Positions 7,944 to 16,542 are shown, counted from the stretch's first letter. The stretch is DNA of 64,000 nt from Epsilonproteobacteria bacterium tcs-49 (GCA_002049495.1 LLYS01000002.1:62001-126000), one strand, 5' to 3'. Numbers and translations are program-made. The notes: generated by a model not told the origin, from the sequence alone.

Positions 7944-8537
7944 ATGAAGATCAAACACATTATCGCGGCATGCGTGCTGGGTGCTACTTTGGGATTCGCG
8001 CAGGAGGGAGACTGTATCTGCTTCGAACTCAAAGGGGAGATGGGCAAAGAGTTAAAAGCCCTGATCGAAAAGTATCACGGAGAGATCGCGGAAGCCAAGA
8101 TCCGCAGCGTACGCGGCGGCTATGATCGCGGCTACGGCAGAACCCAGCAGGGGGATTTTTCCATGTTCACCCTCGAAGAAAAAGAAGCCATGCAGAACAA
8201 ACACTTGATCGCAGAGGGCAAACCGCTGTATGAGCGAAAGTGTAAAAGTTGCCACGGGGAAAACGCCGAAAAAAGAGCATACGGAAAATCCAGACCGCTG
8301 AAAGATTTGAGCAAGGAGCAGATGCTTAACGCCATCATCGGGTATACAAACAATACCTATGACAGGGGGATGGCATTTATTATGCGACCCCACGCGGCTT
8401 CCGTTACCGAAAGCCAGATGGAATCGATCGCGGCGTATATCAAAAGTTTGAACCCCGAAGAGCCCAAAGAGGAAAAGACCGATAAAAAGAAAAAGCCCAC
8501 CGTACCCAAAGGGGGCGGGCTGAATATTGAGCAGTAA
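7944..8537 (+). CDS. Periplasmic c-type cytochrome with charged tail
   Basis: 197 residues with a signal peptide (about 1-19, cleavage after GFA), so the protein is periplasmic. One haem attachment site CKSCH (C100, C103, H104) lies in a cytochrome c class I domain (about 85-170), with M143 or M147 as the likely sixth ligand. Before it is a 60-residue helical region with an early CIC pair (C24, C26). The C-terminus is a Lys/Glu/Pro-rich tail ending in a GGG-containing segment. The redox partner is unknown. It is 9 bases upstream of luxS and shares its strand, but a functional link is not evident. Confidence 0.85.
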   Translation: MKIKHIIAACVLGATLGFAQEGDCICFELKGEMGKELKALIEKYHGEIAEAKIRSVRGGYDRGYGRTQQGDFSMFTLEEKEAMQNKHLIAEGKPLYERKCKSCHGENAEKRAYGKSRPLKDLSKEQMLNAIIGYTNNTYDRGMAFIMRPHAASVTESQMESIAAYIKSLNPEEPKEEKTDKKKKPTVPKGGGLNIEQ

Positions 8538-8546
8538 GGAGAATTT

Positions 8547-9053
8547 ATGCCGTTATTGGAAAGTTTTTGCGTCGACCATACCAAGATGACCGCACCGGCG
8601 GTGCGCGTAGCCAAAACGATGGATACCCCGAGCAAGGATATCATCACCGTTTTCGATCTGCGCTTTTGCCGCCCCAACCGTGAGATCATGGATGAGAAGG
8701 GGACGCATACCCTGGAGCACCTGTTCGCGGGCTTTATGCGTGATCATCTCAACGGGGAGAAGGTGGAGATCATCGATATCTCCCCCATGGGCTGCCGTAC
8801 GGGCTTTTATATGAGTCTGCTGGGTACGCCGGCGGAGGAGACGGTGGCCAAAGCGTGGGAAGCGTCCATGCACGACGTCCTGAACGTCAAAAGCGAAAGC
8901 GACATCCCCGAACTCAACGAGTACCAGTGCGGTACCTACACCATGCACTCGCTTAAAAATGCGCAAAAGATCGCAAAAAGCGTCTTGGACCGCGGCGTCG
9001 GTGTGATGAAAAACGAGGATTTGGCACTGGATGAGGCAAAGGTGTCATGCTGA
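8547..9053 (+). CDS. luxS: S-ribosylhomocysteine lyase
   Basis: Splits S-ribosylhomocysteine to homocysteine and 4,5-dihydroxypentane-2,3-dione, the precursor of autoinducer 2, as part of the activated methyl cycle. The metal ligands are visible: H54 and H58 in HTLEH, and C128 in EYQCGTY; the catalytic C83 is in the GCRTGFY motif. Length 168 is typical. RBS AAGGAG precedes ATG 8547. The final bases overlap the next gene (9047) by seven. No pfs or metabolism partner lies in the window. Confidence 0.98.
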   Translation: MPLLESFCVDHTKMTAPAVRVAKTMDTPSKDIITVFDLRFCRPNREIMDEKGTHTLEHLFAGFMRDHLNGEKVEIIDISPMGCRTGFYMSLLGTPAEETVAKAWEASMHDVLNVKSESDIPELNEYQCGTYTMHSLKNAQKIAKSVLDRGVGVMKNEDLALDEAKVSC

Positions 9054-9331
9054 TTTTGCTGCCGGTCAAAGATGAGTGCCTGTGCAAGCAGGAAGAGGCG
9101 CAACAATGGGCGCTGATCGAGTTTGAAAACGGCGAGCGTAAAGTCAGTTACCACGGGGACAGAGACTCCATAGACGAATGGATCGACGCGGTGGTACTGA
9201 TCGATGAGAGCGAGTACTACTGGCCCTTTATCGAAGAGAATATGATGGTACTCACCGCCCCGACGCAGCGCACCGTCGATGAGGTGATGGAAGCGTTTAT
9301 CTTCAAAGAGTTGCGGGAAGTGAGCTTTTAG
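9047..9331 (+). CDS. Conserved small protein of unknown function, overlapping luxS
   Basis: 94-residue acidic protein, cytoplasmic by the absence of signal or membrane segments. The N-terminus ([27 protein letters not shown]) has a CxC pair and a beta-rich look slightly reminiscent of the NifX/NifB-type (dinitrogenase iron-molybdenum cofactor) fold, where the second half ([12 protein letters not shown]) would be the core strand; this is only a hint. It overlaps the luxS stop by seven bases and is followed by another unknown gene after one base, so it belongs to the luxS transcript. Confidence 0.72.
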   Translation: MLILLPVKDECLCKQEEAQQWALIEFENGERKVSYHGDRDSIDEWIDAVVLIDESEYYWPFIEENMMVLTAPTQRTVDEVMEAFIFKELREVSF

Positions 9332-9332
9332 C

Positions 9333-9809
9333 ATGGAGCGCCTGCTCGAACTGTTTGAGTTCACCCCCGGGTACCGCTTGCTGCATATCACCGATGACGC
9401 TGCCAAAGCGGCGACCCCCTTTCTAAATCCTTTGAAGGAGTGCGAAGGGCAGCTTGATATCATCCAGTACGGGCAGCGGGAGCACTTTTTTCCCGAGCAC
9501 GTGAAGCTACGCACGGTGGCAAGCGTACAAAAGCCCTTCAAAGCCGCGGCGCGCGATTATGAGAGTATGCTCGTCGTCGATATGCTGCACCAAACGCCCC
9601 ATCCCCACAAGTTTTTAAAACACTGCTACACCTGCTTGGAAAACTCCGCGCTGATTTTGGTGCTGCAAAAAAAGGGAACTATGGAGACAGAGCGCATCAA
9701 AGAGTTGCTTGATAGCGTGGATTTTCAAGCGGCCAACGGTATCGATATCATCGAAGGCTATGAACTGGTGGTGGCAAAAAAGATGCATATGTGGTGCAAT
9801 GGATTATAA
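9333..9809 (+). CDS. Methyltransferase-like protein with degenerate SAM motif
   Basis: 158 residues. The second half (ESMLVVDMLHQTPHPHKFLKHCYTCLENSALILVLQKKG) resembles motifs 4-5 of class I SAM-dependent methyltransferases, but the first half lacks the glycine-rich motif I, so SAM binding is doubtful. It starts one base after the preceding stop and overlaps the following MnmD-like gene by 11 bases. The position next to a tRNA-modifying methyltransferase allows a helper role, which is conjecture. Confidence 0.7.
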   Translation: MERLLELFEFTPGYRLLHITDDAAKAATPFLNPLKECEGQLDIIQYGQREHFFPEHVKLRTVASVQKPFKAAARDYESMLVVDMLHQTPHPHKFLKHCYTCLENSALILVLQKKGTMETERIKELLDSVDFQAANGIDIIEGYELVVAKKMHMWCNGL

Positions 9810-10536
9810 AAAGGTAGCCACGGGTGACGGCACCTATACCCTGCACTCAAAGCGTTTTGACGAGTGCTACCACTCCACCAAAGACGGTGCGTTGCAAGAA
9901 TCGCTGCAAAAGCACGTAATCCCCGCGTTTACCCACAATACACAGGCGGAGTTGACCATCTTGGATATCTGCTTCGGCCTTGGCTACAACACCTTTGCTA
10001 CCATCTACCATATACTGCGCAACGGGTTGGATATTAAAGTGCGCATCATCGCTCCGGAGTTTGACGAAAAGTTGCTTGAAAGCCTGCGGGGATTTACATA
10101 TCCGGAGGAGTTTGCCCCCTTTAGCCACATCATCGATGAACTGCTGCGAAACCACCGCTACAAGGATGAGCGCTTCGATCTGCGCATCGCCGTGGGTGAT
10201 GCCAGGGAGGTCGTAAAAAACCTGCGGGGCATCGATATCGTGTACCAAGACGCCTTCAGCCCCAAAAAAAACCCGCTGCTGTGGACAAAGGAGTATTTCG
10301 CCGATATCAAAAAAGCCGTTTCAAACAAGATGGTGCTGACCACCTACTCCGTGGCGACGGGGGTGCGCATGGGGCTGTATGAAAACGGGTTTTTTATCTA
10401 TGAGGCCAGGGGCGAAGGGGTGCGCACGGGTACGATCGCGTCCAACTTCGCTCTGGAGCTGCCGGCAGTGGATATGGAGTTAAAAAAGCGGCGCAACCCC
10501 GCCGCCGCGCCGCTGCTTGATCGGGAGTTTAGCTAA
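9799..10536 (+). CDS. MnmD-like SAM-dependent methyltransferase (MnmC N-domain family)
   Basis: 245 residues from ATG 9799, which overlaps the end of the preceding gene; a longer reading has a tryptophan- and cysteine-rich start that looks spurious. It shows a class I methyltransferase core: motif I DICFGLGYNTF, an acidic strand end APEFD, and the family segment IDIVYQDAFSPKKNPLLWT, matching the DUF752/MnmD group that methylates aminomethyl-2-thiouridine at tRNA position 34. The FAD-dependent MnmC2 domain of the E. coli enzyme is absent. The 3' end overlaps the convergent rsmE gene by eight bases. Confidence 0.82.
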   Translation: MDYKKVATGDGTYTLHSKRFDECYHSTKDGALQESLQKHVIPAFTHNTQAELTILDICFGLGYNTFATIYHILRNGLDIKVRIIAPEFDEKLLESLRGFTYPEEFAPFSHIIDELLRNHRYKDERFDLRIAVGDAREVVKNLRGIDIVYQDAFSPKKNPLLWTKEYFADIKKAVSNKMVLTTYSVATGVRMGLYENGFFIYEARGEGVRTGTIASNFALELPAVDMELKKRRNPAAAPLLDREFS

Positions 10537-11188
10537 GCAGTTTCGCCGCGGCGGCAACCGCCGCCGTTTCGCTGCGCAGGATGCTGGGTGTGGCAAAGCC
10601 CGCCCTTGGCAGTTTTAAGTCCCGCTCACACCGGCTAAGACCCCCCTCGGGACCGATGATGAGGGTCTCTATCCCCAGCGATTTTTCCAAAGGCGTGTCG
10701 CAAAAATCGCATAGGTAACTGTGCGGATAGGTTTTGATAAAAGCTTCGATGCTTTCACAGCTGTCCAGTTCGATCAAGCCGTCTCTGCCGCACTGCTGTG
10801 AAGAGCCGATATTGATGCGTTTGAGGCGATCAAAGTTGAGTTTGAAGTTGCGCTGGCTTTTGTCGCAGTAGATGAAGGTGATTTTAGCCACGCCCAGCTC
10901 GTTTAAAAAGGGCAGGGATTTCTCCACCGATTTGGCGTCCACGACGCACCAGCCAAGGTGCAGCCGCGGACGCGACTGTTCGCTTTTCTCACTCCCAAGC
11001 AGCTGCAGGTGCAAGCGCCGTTTTTCGATCTTGGCCACTTCGTAGGTATAAAGCACGCCGTCTTCGAGGTTGCGCAGGGCGATCTTTTCGCCGGGTTTGA
11101 CGTGGCGGACTTTGGAGAGGTATTTGAAGTTCTCCCCCTCGATCTGCAGTTGCGGGGTTTTCGCGTCGGGGTCGTAGAGGTACTGCAT
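10529..11188 (-). CDS. rsmE: 16S rRNA (uracil-1498-N3)-methyltransferase
   Basis: SPOUT-class methyltransferase that modifies U1498 of 16S rRNA. The N-terminal PUA-like RNA-binding part (HVKPGEKIALRNLEDG) is followed by the knotted SAM-binding domain: CDKSQRN, SSQQCGR, LIIGPEGGLS and the final LPRAGFATPSILRSETA loop. Length 219 is slightly short but usual for Campylobacterota. Its start shares one base with the stop of the upstream membrane protein gene (TGATG), and its end overlaps the convergent MnmD-like gene. Confidence 0.93.
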   Translation of the reverse strand: MQYLYDPDAKTPQLQIEGENFKYLSKVRHVKPGEKIALRNLEDGVLYTYEVAKIEKRRLHLQLLGSEKSEQSRPRLHLGWCVVDAKSVEKSLPFLNELGVAKITFIYCDKSQRNFKLNFDRLKRINIGSSQQCGRDGLIELDSCESIEAFIKTYPHSYLCDFCDTPLEKSLGIETLIIGPEGGLSRCERDLKLPRAGFATPSILRSETAAVAAAAKLLS

Positions 11189-11592
11189 CAGAGGTTCATC
11201 GTCACCAGCGTGGTCGAAAGCAGCAGGATCAGTTCGATAAGGATGATCTTTGGGACGCGGTTTTTAAACTGCGTAAAGATATCGTCCTTTTTCGGGTTGG
11301 CCCACTTCAGCGCCTTGTTGATCGCGATATGCAGTCCGATCAGCGCGACCGTGGCGATGATCATCAAAGCGTATTTGAAGTTCACGGCCAGATTGTTCAA
11401 TGCCATGACGATCAAACCCGTAAAGATATTGGCCGCGACGAAAACGTGAAAGATGGGCAGGAAGTAGCGTACCCAGCGGCGCACCTTGTAGGGATTTTCA
11501 AAACGCAGAAAAAGCAGATTGGCGCTGCTTGTCAGAGCGATTAAAATAATTAAGTAGATATGGATATCCACAGATAGTGATATTGTCGTCAT
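11188..11592 (-). CDS. Small four-helix membrane protein
   Basis: 134-residue protein with four hydrophobic segments (about 10-29, 43-66, 74-92 and 114-131) and short basic loops (RFENPYKVRRW). No recognised motif; I cannot assign a function. It is translationally coupled to rsmE through a TGATG overlap and starts the two-gene minus-strand group, divergent from moeA. Confidence 0.75.
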   Translation of the reverse strand: MTTISLSVDIHIYLIILIALTSSANLLFLRFENPYKVRRWVRYFLPIFHVFVAANIFTGLIVMALNNLAVNFKYALMIIATVALIGLHIAINKALKWANPKKDDIFTQFKNRVPKIILIELILLLSTTLVTMNL

Positions 11593-11637
11593 AAAACCTC
11601 TTTGATCGAAATTAATTCCTGGGTTGTAATTATACGA

Positions 11638-11643
11638 TATAAT
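11638..11643 (+). promoter_or_regulatory. Candidate -10 element upstream of moeA
   Basis: TATAAT at 11638-11643, 58 bases before the chosen moeA ATG; a second hexamer TACAAT stands at 11665-11670. No clear -35. One of these is the likely start of the moeA transcript. Motif and position only. Confidence 0.4.
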
Positions 11644-11700
11644 CTCTTATTTGCCATTGAATGGTACAATTACGCAGATAAATCCCACACAGGAGCAAGG

Positions 11701-12930
11701 ATGGTATCGCTGCTAGAAGCGCTGGAGAAGATCGACTCCCTAGAAGCGCAGGAATATAAAGAGGTCATTCCCGTAGAACGGGCTTTGGATCGAGTCGCCG
11801 CACGGGAGTATACCGCGCAGTTTGATCTGCCGCGTTTTGATAATTCGGCGATGGACGGCTATGCGGTTAAAACGGCCGATGCGGGAAAAACGGTGCGCGT
11901 GAGCGAAGTGGTATACGCCGGGGAGGATAAAGACGGAGCCGTCCAATCCGGCTGCGCGGTGAAGATCATGACCGGGGCGGTGCTGCCTGCGGGGTGTGAA
12001 GCGGTCGTCCCGGAGGAGCACGTTACCGCCGGGGGCGAGTCGATCACACTGCCCGAAGGGCTAAAGCCGCAGGCTAACATGCGCTTTCGGGGCGAGGATG
12101 TGGCAAAGGGCAGCGTGGTTTTGAAACGGGGAGCGGAATGCGGAGCGTATGATATCGCGATGCTGACCTCCCAAGGGATTTCGCACATTACGGTATACAA
12201 ACGGTTAAAAACCGCGGTATTCGCTTCGGGCGAAGAGCTCAAACCCCACTATGAAAACGTTGCCGGCCATCAGCTGTATAACTCCAACTCTCCGACTATA
12301 GCGGCGATGCTGGAAAAGCTCGGGTGCGACGTGACTTATCTGAACTCCGCAAAGGATAACAAAGAAGCACTCCGGGCGATGGTGCAAAACTGCCTCGATG
12401 CGCAGTTGATCGTCACGACCGGAGGTGCGAGCGTAGGGGATCGGGATTACACCAAGGAGGTGCTGCTTGATCTGGGGGCAAAGCCCGTGTTTGAAAAGAT
12501 CGCGATCAAGCCGGGAAAACCCACAACACTCTATATGCTGGGACAAAGCTATGTTTTGGTACTTCCGGGCAACCCTTTGGCGGCGATGGTGAATTTTGAA
12601 GTGGTGGGCAAAGCGCTGGTCAAGCGCCTGCAGCATCGCACGAAGCGCTATTTCCAACCGCTGTATACGAAGTTGGCTACGGGGTATCAAAAGAAACCCG
12701 GGCGCGATACGCTGGTTTTCGGAACCTTTGACGGCAGAGCCTTCACCCCCCTTGACAAGCAGCTTCCCGGGATGGTCGGTCCGCTGCAAAAAGCCCAGGC
12801 GCTTGCGGTCATGGAAGCGCAGATAGAAAAGCTGGATTGCGGCGAGAAGATCAAAATCATCCCTTTGCAGGGGGAAAGTTTTAGCGCAACAAAGAGCGAT
12901 ATCTTTAACAGGGAGAATGTAAGTAGATGA
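11701..12930 (+). CDS. moeA: Molybdopterin molybdenumtransferase
   Basis: Inserts molybdate into adenylylated molybdopterin in the last step of molybdenum cofactor synthesis. 409 residues from ATG 11701, which follows AGGAGCAAGG; a longer reading starts at an unsupported codon in the promoter region. Family motifs: PRFDNSAMDGYAV, IMTGAVLPAG, RFRGEDV, FASGEEL, NSNSP, TTGGASVGDRD, KPGKPT and LPGNPLAA. It ends in an ATGA overlap with the next gene. No other moa/mob genes are in the window. Confidence 0.97.
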   Translation: MVSLLEALEKIDSLEAQEYKEVIPVERALDRVAAREYTAQFDLPRFDNSAMDGYAVKTADAGKTVRVSEVVYAGEDKDGAVQSGCAVKIMTGAVLPAGCEAVVPEEHVTAGGESITLPEGLKPQANMRFRGEDVAKGSVVLKRGAECGAYDIAMLTSQGISHITVYKRLKTAVFASGEELKPHYENVAGHQLYNSNSPTIAAMLEKLGCDVTYLNSAKDNKEALRAMVQNCLDAQLIVTTGGASVGDRDYTKEVLLDLGAKPVFEKIAIKPGKPTTLYMLGQSYVLVLPGNPLAAMVNFEVVGKALVKRLQHRTKRYFQPLYTKLATGYQKKPGRDTLVFGTFDGRAFTPLDKQLPGMVGPLQKAQALAVMEAQIEKLDCGEKIKIIPLQGESFSATKSDIFNRENVSR

Positions 12931-13784
12931 AACTGTATTACTATATACATACGGGACACCGGTTCGGCCTGGACCGCCTGCGCCGGGGAGCGGCGTTTTA
13001 CAAACAGCTTCAAAAACACGGTTTCGAACCGGAGGTACTGCTCAACGATTACCGGGCGACGATGGTGGCAAAGGAGTTGGGCATAGAAGCAAGTACGGCG
13101 ATCGATTCCATGTACAATATCGCGACCATGGCAGAGGCCGGAGACGGTTTGATTATCGACACGCCCGAGCTGACCGAAGCGCTGCTGCAGCAGATGTGCG
13201 CATATTTTCGCGTGGTGGTGAATTTCAGCAACGAAAAGCGGCGCTTTAGCGAAAAGATCGTTTCGCAGATCAGAGAGGATAGCGACACGGTACAGTTGCT
13301 TCCGGTGGATGCAAACTATTTTGAAAGCGGGAAGAAAAAAGCGGCAAGTCTGCTGTTTTACGGGGATGAGGATTATGAAAAGAATCTATTGCACCACCTG
13401 GATCGCTTCAAGGGAGTGGATGATCTGCTGCTGGGGCACTACTTCTTTTTACAGTATGAGCGGCAGCTGGAACCGCACTTTAAACATATAAGAGAAGATT
13501 ATGATTACATAAAAGATTATGAAATAGTTTATTCAAAATCCTTTCAAAGTGCATTGGAAGCGGGTGCAAGCGGAGCGCAGGTACTCTGCTTTGATTGTGA
13601 AATGTTAAGTTTGGTAACAGTTTGCAAAGAGTTGGGATTGCCTGTAGAAAAAATGTCGGAAATGGGAAATGAAGGGGTTTTGCCCGGGTTTATCAACCGT
13701 GAAAGATTGCGGGAATTGAGCGTTGATATCGATTATGAACAAGTTTTTAACAAACTTGATTTAGGTCAATTTAGGTTTAATTAA
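12927..13784 (+). CDS. Conserved protein of unknown function between moeA and petA
   Basis: 285 residues, no signal peptide or membrane segments. The first 60 residues (YIHTGHRFGLDRLRRGAAFYKQL, then GFEPEVLLNDY) resemble the start of PseG/SpsG-type nucleotide-sugar enzymes of the glycosyltransferase-B fold, where a G-H-x(n)-R-L-x-R-G-x-x-L pattern binds the sugar nucleotide. The rest is not recognised. It overlaps the moeA stop by four bases (ATGA) and precedes petA by 49 bases. The 3' third is more AT-rich than the 5' part. Function unknown. Confidence 0.75.
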   Translation: MKLYYYIHTGHRFGLDRLRRGAAFYKQLQKHGFEPEVLLNDYRATMVAKELGIEASTAIDSMYNIATMAEAGDGLIIDTPELTEALLQQMCAYFRVVVNFSNEKRRFSEKIVSQIREDSDTVQLLPVDANYFESGKKKAASLLFYGDEDYEKNLLHHLDRFKGVDDLLLGHYFFLQYERQLEPHFKHIREDYDYIKDYEIVYSKSFQSALEAGASGAQVLCFDCEMLSLVTVCKELGLPVEKMSEMGNEGVLPGFINRERLRELSVDIDYEQVFNKLDLGQFRFN

Positions 13785-13833
13785 AGTTATTGTATCATTG
13801 CTAGATTCAAAATATTCTTGAAAGGACAGCTTC

Positions 13834-14337
13834 ATGAACGAAGAAAGAAGAGACTTTCTTGGTAAAGCACTGGGTGGCGTTGCCGGTATCGGCGGTATCG
13901 CCGCGCTTTATGCTGCCAAGCGTTCGTGGGATCCCCTCCCCAGCGTTAAAGCAGCCGGTTTTACGACCATCGACCTCAGTGCTGCCGAGGAAAACGTATT
14001 ACACGTAGATAAATGGAGAGGTAAACCCATTTTCGTATTGAAAAAAAGTGCAGATATGGAACCTAACGATAGAGATATCGTCATCGGGGAAGATAGATTC
14101 CATGTTTCCATCGGATTGTGTACACACCTTGGATGTATCCCTGCCTACCTGCCGGGCGAGGAAAAGTTTAAATGTGCATGTCACGGTGGCGAATTCGACA
14201 CCAGCGGTCAGCAGACTTTCGGTCCTCCGCCAAGCCCGCTCGTAGTCCCTCCTTTTAAGATCGACGGAACAAAAGTCGTTCTCGGTGAAGCGGGACCCGA
14301 ATATGAGCAGATGAAATCTGCCGGAATTACGGCATAA
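13834..14337 (+). CDS. petA: Ubiquinol-cytochrome c reductase, Rieske iron-sulfur subunit
   Basis: Rieske protein of the cytochrome bc1 complex, 167 residues. The N-terminus has a Tat-type signal anchor (ERRDFLGKALGG then a hydrophobic stretch to about residue 27). The cluster-binding boxes are CTHLGC (C96, H98, C101) and CACHGG (C114, C116, H117), with C101 and C116 forming the usual stabilising disulfide. AAAGGA stands before ATG 13834. First gene of petABC; the GPPPSPL proline loop is present. Electron transfer runs from quinol to cytochrome c in the periplasm. Confidence 0.97.
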   Translation: MNEERRDFLGKALGGVAGIGGIAALYAAKRSWDPLPSVKAAGFTTIDLSAAEENVLHVDKWRGKPIFVLKKSADMEPNDRDIVIGEDRFHVSIGLCTHLGCIPAYLPGEEKFKCACHGGEFDTSGQQTFGPPPSPLVVPPFKIDGTKVVLGEAGPEYEQMKSAGITA

Positions 14338-14347
14338 GGAGTAGCGG

Positions 14348-15565
14348 ATGGCGAAATTTGAAAAAGCTAACTCTGTAGAGGAGTGGTTGGACCAGCGGCT
14401 TGCGATCAACAAAGTCAAAAAAGTGATGGCTTACGAATACTGGATCCCGAAAGATATCAACTTCTTGTGGGCGATGGGGATGATCCTGGCGATGACTTTC
14501 GGTGTGTTGACGATCTCGGGGATCTTCTTGTTAATGTATTACAAGCCCGATGTGAACCTGGCGTTTGACAGTGTAAACTACACGATTATGAGCGAAGTGG
14601 GATACGGATGGCTTTGGAGACATATGCACGGTGTTGCGGCGTCTTTGGTCTTTTTGATCATCTATATCCACATGTTTACCGGTATCTACTACGGCTCTTA
14701 TAAAAAAGGTCGTGAAATGATCTGGCTTTCGGGGATGCTGCTGTTCGTGACGTTCAGTGCCGAAGCGTTCAGCGGTTATATGCTGCCCTGGGGACAGATG
14801 AGTTACTGGGCGGGGATGGTAATTACCAACCTTTTCAGTGCCGGGTCTTTGGAGCTTAACGGACTTGTCGAGTGGATCAGAGGGGATTACGTTCCCGGCG
14901 ATGCGTTCCTAACCAGATTTTTCATGCTTCACGTACTGCTTCTTCCATTGGTTATTATGGGTGTTATCGGATTGCACTTCGCATCTTTGAGAATCCCCCA
15001 CGTAAACAACCAAGAGGGTGAAGATTTCGATTTTGACGAGGAAGCGGAAAAATACAAAGCGGGGAAAAAGAAAGAATCCAAAGTGATCCCTTTCCAACCT
15101 GTTTTCTTGAGTAAAGACGTTTTCGTAATGGGCGTATTTATGATCTTTTACTTCTATCTGGTTTTCTACCACTATCAGTTTGCGCTCGATCCGGTGAACT
15201 TTGATCCGGCGGACGGGTTGAAAACACCTGCGCACATCTATCCCGAGTGGTACTTCCTCTGGAGTTACGAGATCCTCAGACCGTTCTCTAAAGATATCGG
15301 TTTAGTGGCGTTTGGTTTTGCGCAGGTTGCGTTCTTCTTGCTTCCGTTTTTAGACAAGAGCCCCAACACGAAGCCTGCCCACAAAAGAGGAAAAGCGTTT
15401 GTTGCTTGGTTTTGGATCATGATCGTAGATATGATCGTGCTTACCGTTATGGGTAAAGTTCCCCCGGTAAGTCCGTTCAACGAGATCGGTCTTGTAGCGG
15501 CATTGGTATTTATCGGTCTGTTTGTAGCGTTACCGATAATCACGAAAAAAGAAAAAGCGGTGTAA
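14348..15565 (+). CDS. petB: Ubiquinol-cytochrome c reductase, cytochrome b subunit
   Basis: Membrane subunit that holds both b haems and the quinone sites; 405 residues with about eight membrane helices. Visible features are the haem-ligand region WRHMHGVAASLVF, the SGYMLPWGQMSYWA quinol-site helix and the PEWYFLW (PEWY) motif in the C-terminal part. A charged insert around residues 222-242 (EEAEKYKAGKKKE) separates the helix groups. RBS AAGGAG precedes ATG 14348, ten bases after petA. Arginine is coded mainly by AGA here, unlike in many neighbours. Confidence 0.97.
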   Translation: MAKFEKANSVEEWLDQRLAINKVKKVMAYEYWIPKDINFLWAMGMILAMTFGVLTISGIFLLMYYKPDVNLAFDSVNYTIMSEVGYGWLWRHMHGVAASLVFLIIYIHMFTGIYYGSYKKGREMIWLSGMLLFVTFSAEAFSGYMLPWGQMSYWAGMVITNLFSAGSLELNGLVEWIRGDYVPGDAFLTRFFMLHVLLLPLVIMGVIGLHFASLRIPHVNNQEGEDFDFDEEAEKYKAGKKKESKVIPFQPVFLSKDVFVMGVFMIFYFYLVFYHYQFALDPVNFDPADGLKTPAHIYPEWYFLWSYEILRPFSKDIGLVAFGFAQVAFFLLPFLDKSPNTKPAHKRGKAFVAWFWIMIVDMIVLTVMGKVPPVSPFNEIGLVAALVFIGLFVALPIITKKEKAV

Positions 15566-15572
15566 GGAGTAC

Positions 15573-16508
15573 ATGATGAGAGAATTTAAAATTTTAGCAG
15601 TAGTTGTATTCTTTTCACTGGTAACATACTGGGGAGTTGAGCCCTTTGCCCACTCACAGATGCACAAGCATGTGGAAGGGGACAACTTTCAATACAGCGA
15701 TCTGGAAGATAGCGGAAAAGTCGGTGACGCACAAAGAGGTGCCAACACGTTTATGTCAGCGGGTTGTATCGGGTGTCACAGCGTAGAATCACAGGGGATG
15801 GCAGCGCCTATGGACCCCGTGATGGCAGCGGGAGCATACGGGGTAAACCCACCTGATTTGAGTACGGCGGGTGCGCTCTATGACGAAAAGTTCCTTGCCG
15901 AACTGATCAAGAACCCTGCGCACGCACTTAACGTTGAGCACAAGTTCGACCCTGCAAAGGGTAAAGTTCACCCAATGCCCGGTTTTTACGGCCTTGGCGG
16001 GGATAGAGATCAGGAAGTTGCGGATATCGTAGCGTACCTCAAATCTATCGCTCCCGCGGAAGTCGAGCCCAAGCAAGCGTTCCAGGACGCGTGCGGCAGA
16101 TGTCACGAAATGCGGTACGCCGACTGGACGCAGATCGGGGAAACACCCAAGTTTGATTCCAAACAGGAGAGTTTGAAACACCAGCTCAAAGTAGCAAACT
16201 ATCAAGACAAACTCAAGGACTATATGGGGAAAACGCCTCCTGATCTTTCTATGATGATCCGATCAAGAAGCGAGCACTTCCTCTCAACCTTTATCGAAGA
16301 TCCCCAGTCACAACTGCCCGGCACTTCCATGCCTAGAGTCGGTTTGACGGAGGAAGGAAAAGATAAAGTACTTGCGTATATGACCGAGATCGGTGATCCA
16401 AGTAAAGAGAAAAGAGAAGCGGTAGGGCCGTGGGTGATCGGATTCTTCGTTCTATTCACAATCCTTGCATACTTCTGGAAGAAATCCATGTGGAGAGATC
16501 TACACTAA
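15573..16508 (+). CDS. petC: Ubiquinol-cytochrome c reductase, di-haem cytochrome c subunit
   Basis: Third subunit of the Campylobacterota bc1 complex. Two haem sites are visible: CIGCH (C65, C68, H69) and CGRCH (C174, C177, H178), so it is a fused di-haem cytochrome rather than the mono-haem cytochrome c1 of alphaproteobacteria. A short hydrophobic signal-like stretch (about 6-20) starts the protein, and a C-terminal membrane helix (about 288-305, WVIGFFVLFTILAYFW) anchors it. 311 residues from ATG 15573; ATG 15576 is equally possible. AAGGAG lies just upstream. Seven bases separate it from petB. Confidence 0.95.
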   Translation: MMREFKILAVVVFFSLVTYWGVEPFAHSQMHKHVEGDNFQYSDLEDSGKVGDAQRGANTFMSAGCIGCHSVESQGMAAPMDPVMAAGAYGVNPPDLSTAGALYDEKFLAELIKNPAHALNVEHKFDPAKGKVHPMPGFYGLGGDRDQEVADIVAYLKSIAPAEVEPKQAFQDACGRCHEMRYADWTQIGETPKFDSKQESLKHQLKVANYQDKLKDYMGKTPPDLSMMIRSRSEHFLSTFIEDPQSQLPGTSMPRVGLTEEGKDKVLAYMTEIGDPSKEKREAVGPWVIGFFVLFTILAYFWKKSMWRDLH

Positions 16509-16519
16509 GATCTTTCCCG

Positions 16520-16542
16520 CTACACCGGGCCCTCCGGTGTAG
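16520..16542 (+). terminator. Hairpin after petC
   Basis: A perfect 9-base inverted repeat (CTACACCGG at 16520-16528 and CCGGTGTAG at 16534-16542) with a 5-base loop follows the petC stop by 12 bases. The downstream run is only moderately T-rich (TTCCTTGT), so termination may be partial. It probably ends or stabilises the petABC message before queD. Confidence 0.7.

Noticed and set aside
9709-9798. Upstream extension of the MnmD-like gene
   Set aside because: Rich in tryptophan and cysteine and inside the previous gene; ATG 9799 gives the conserved start.
11602-11700. 33-codon N-terminal extension of moeA
   Set aside because: It covers two promoter-like hexamers and has no ribosome binding site; ATG 11701 follows AGGAG.
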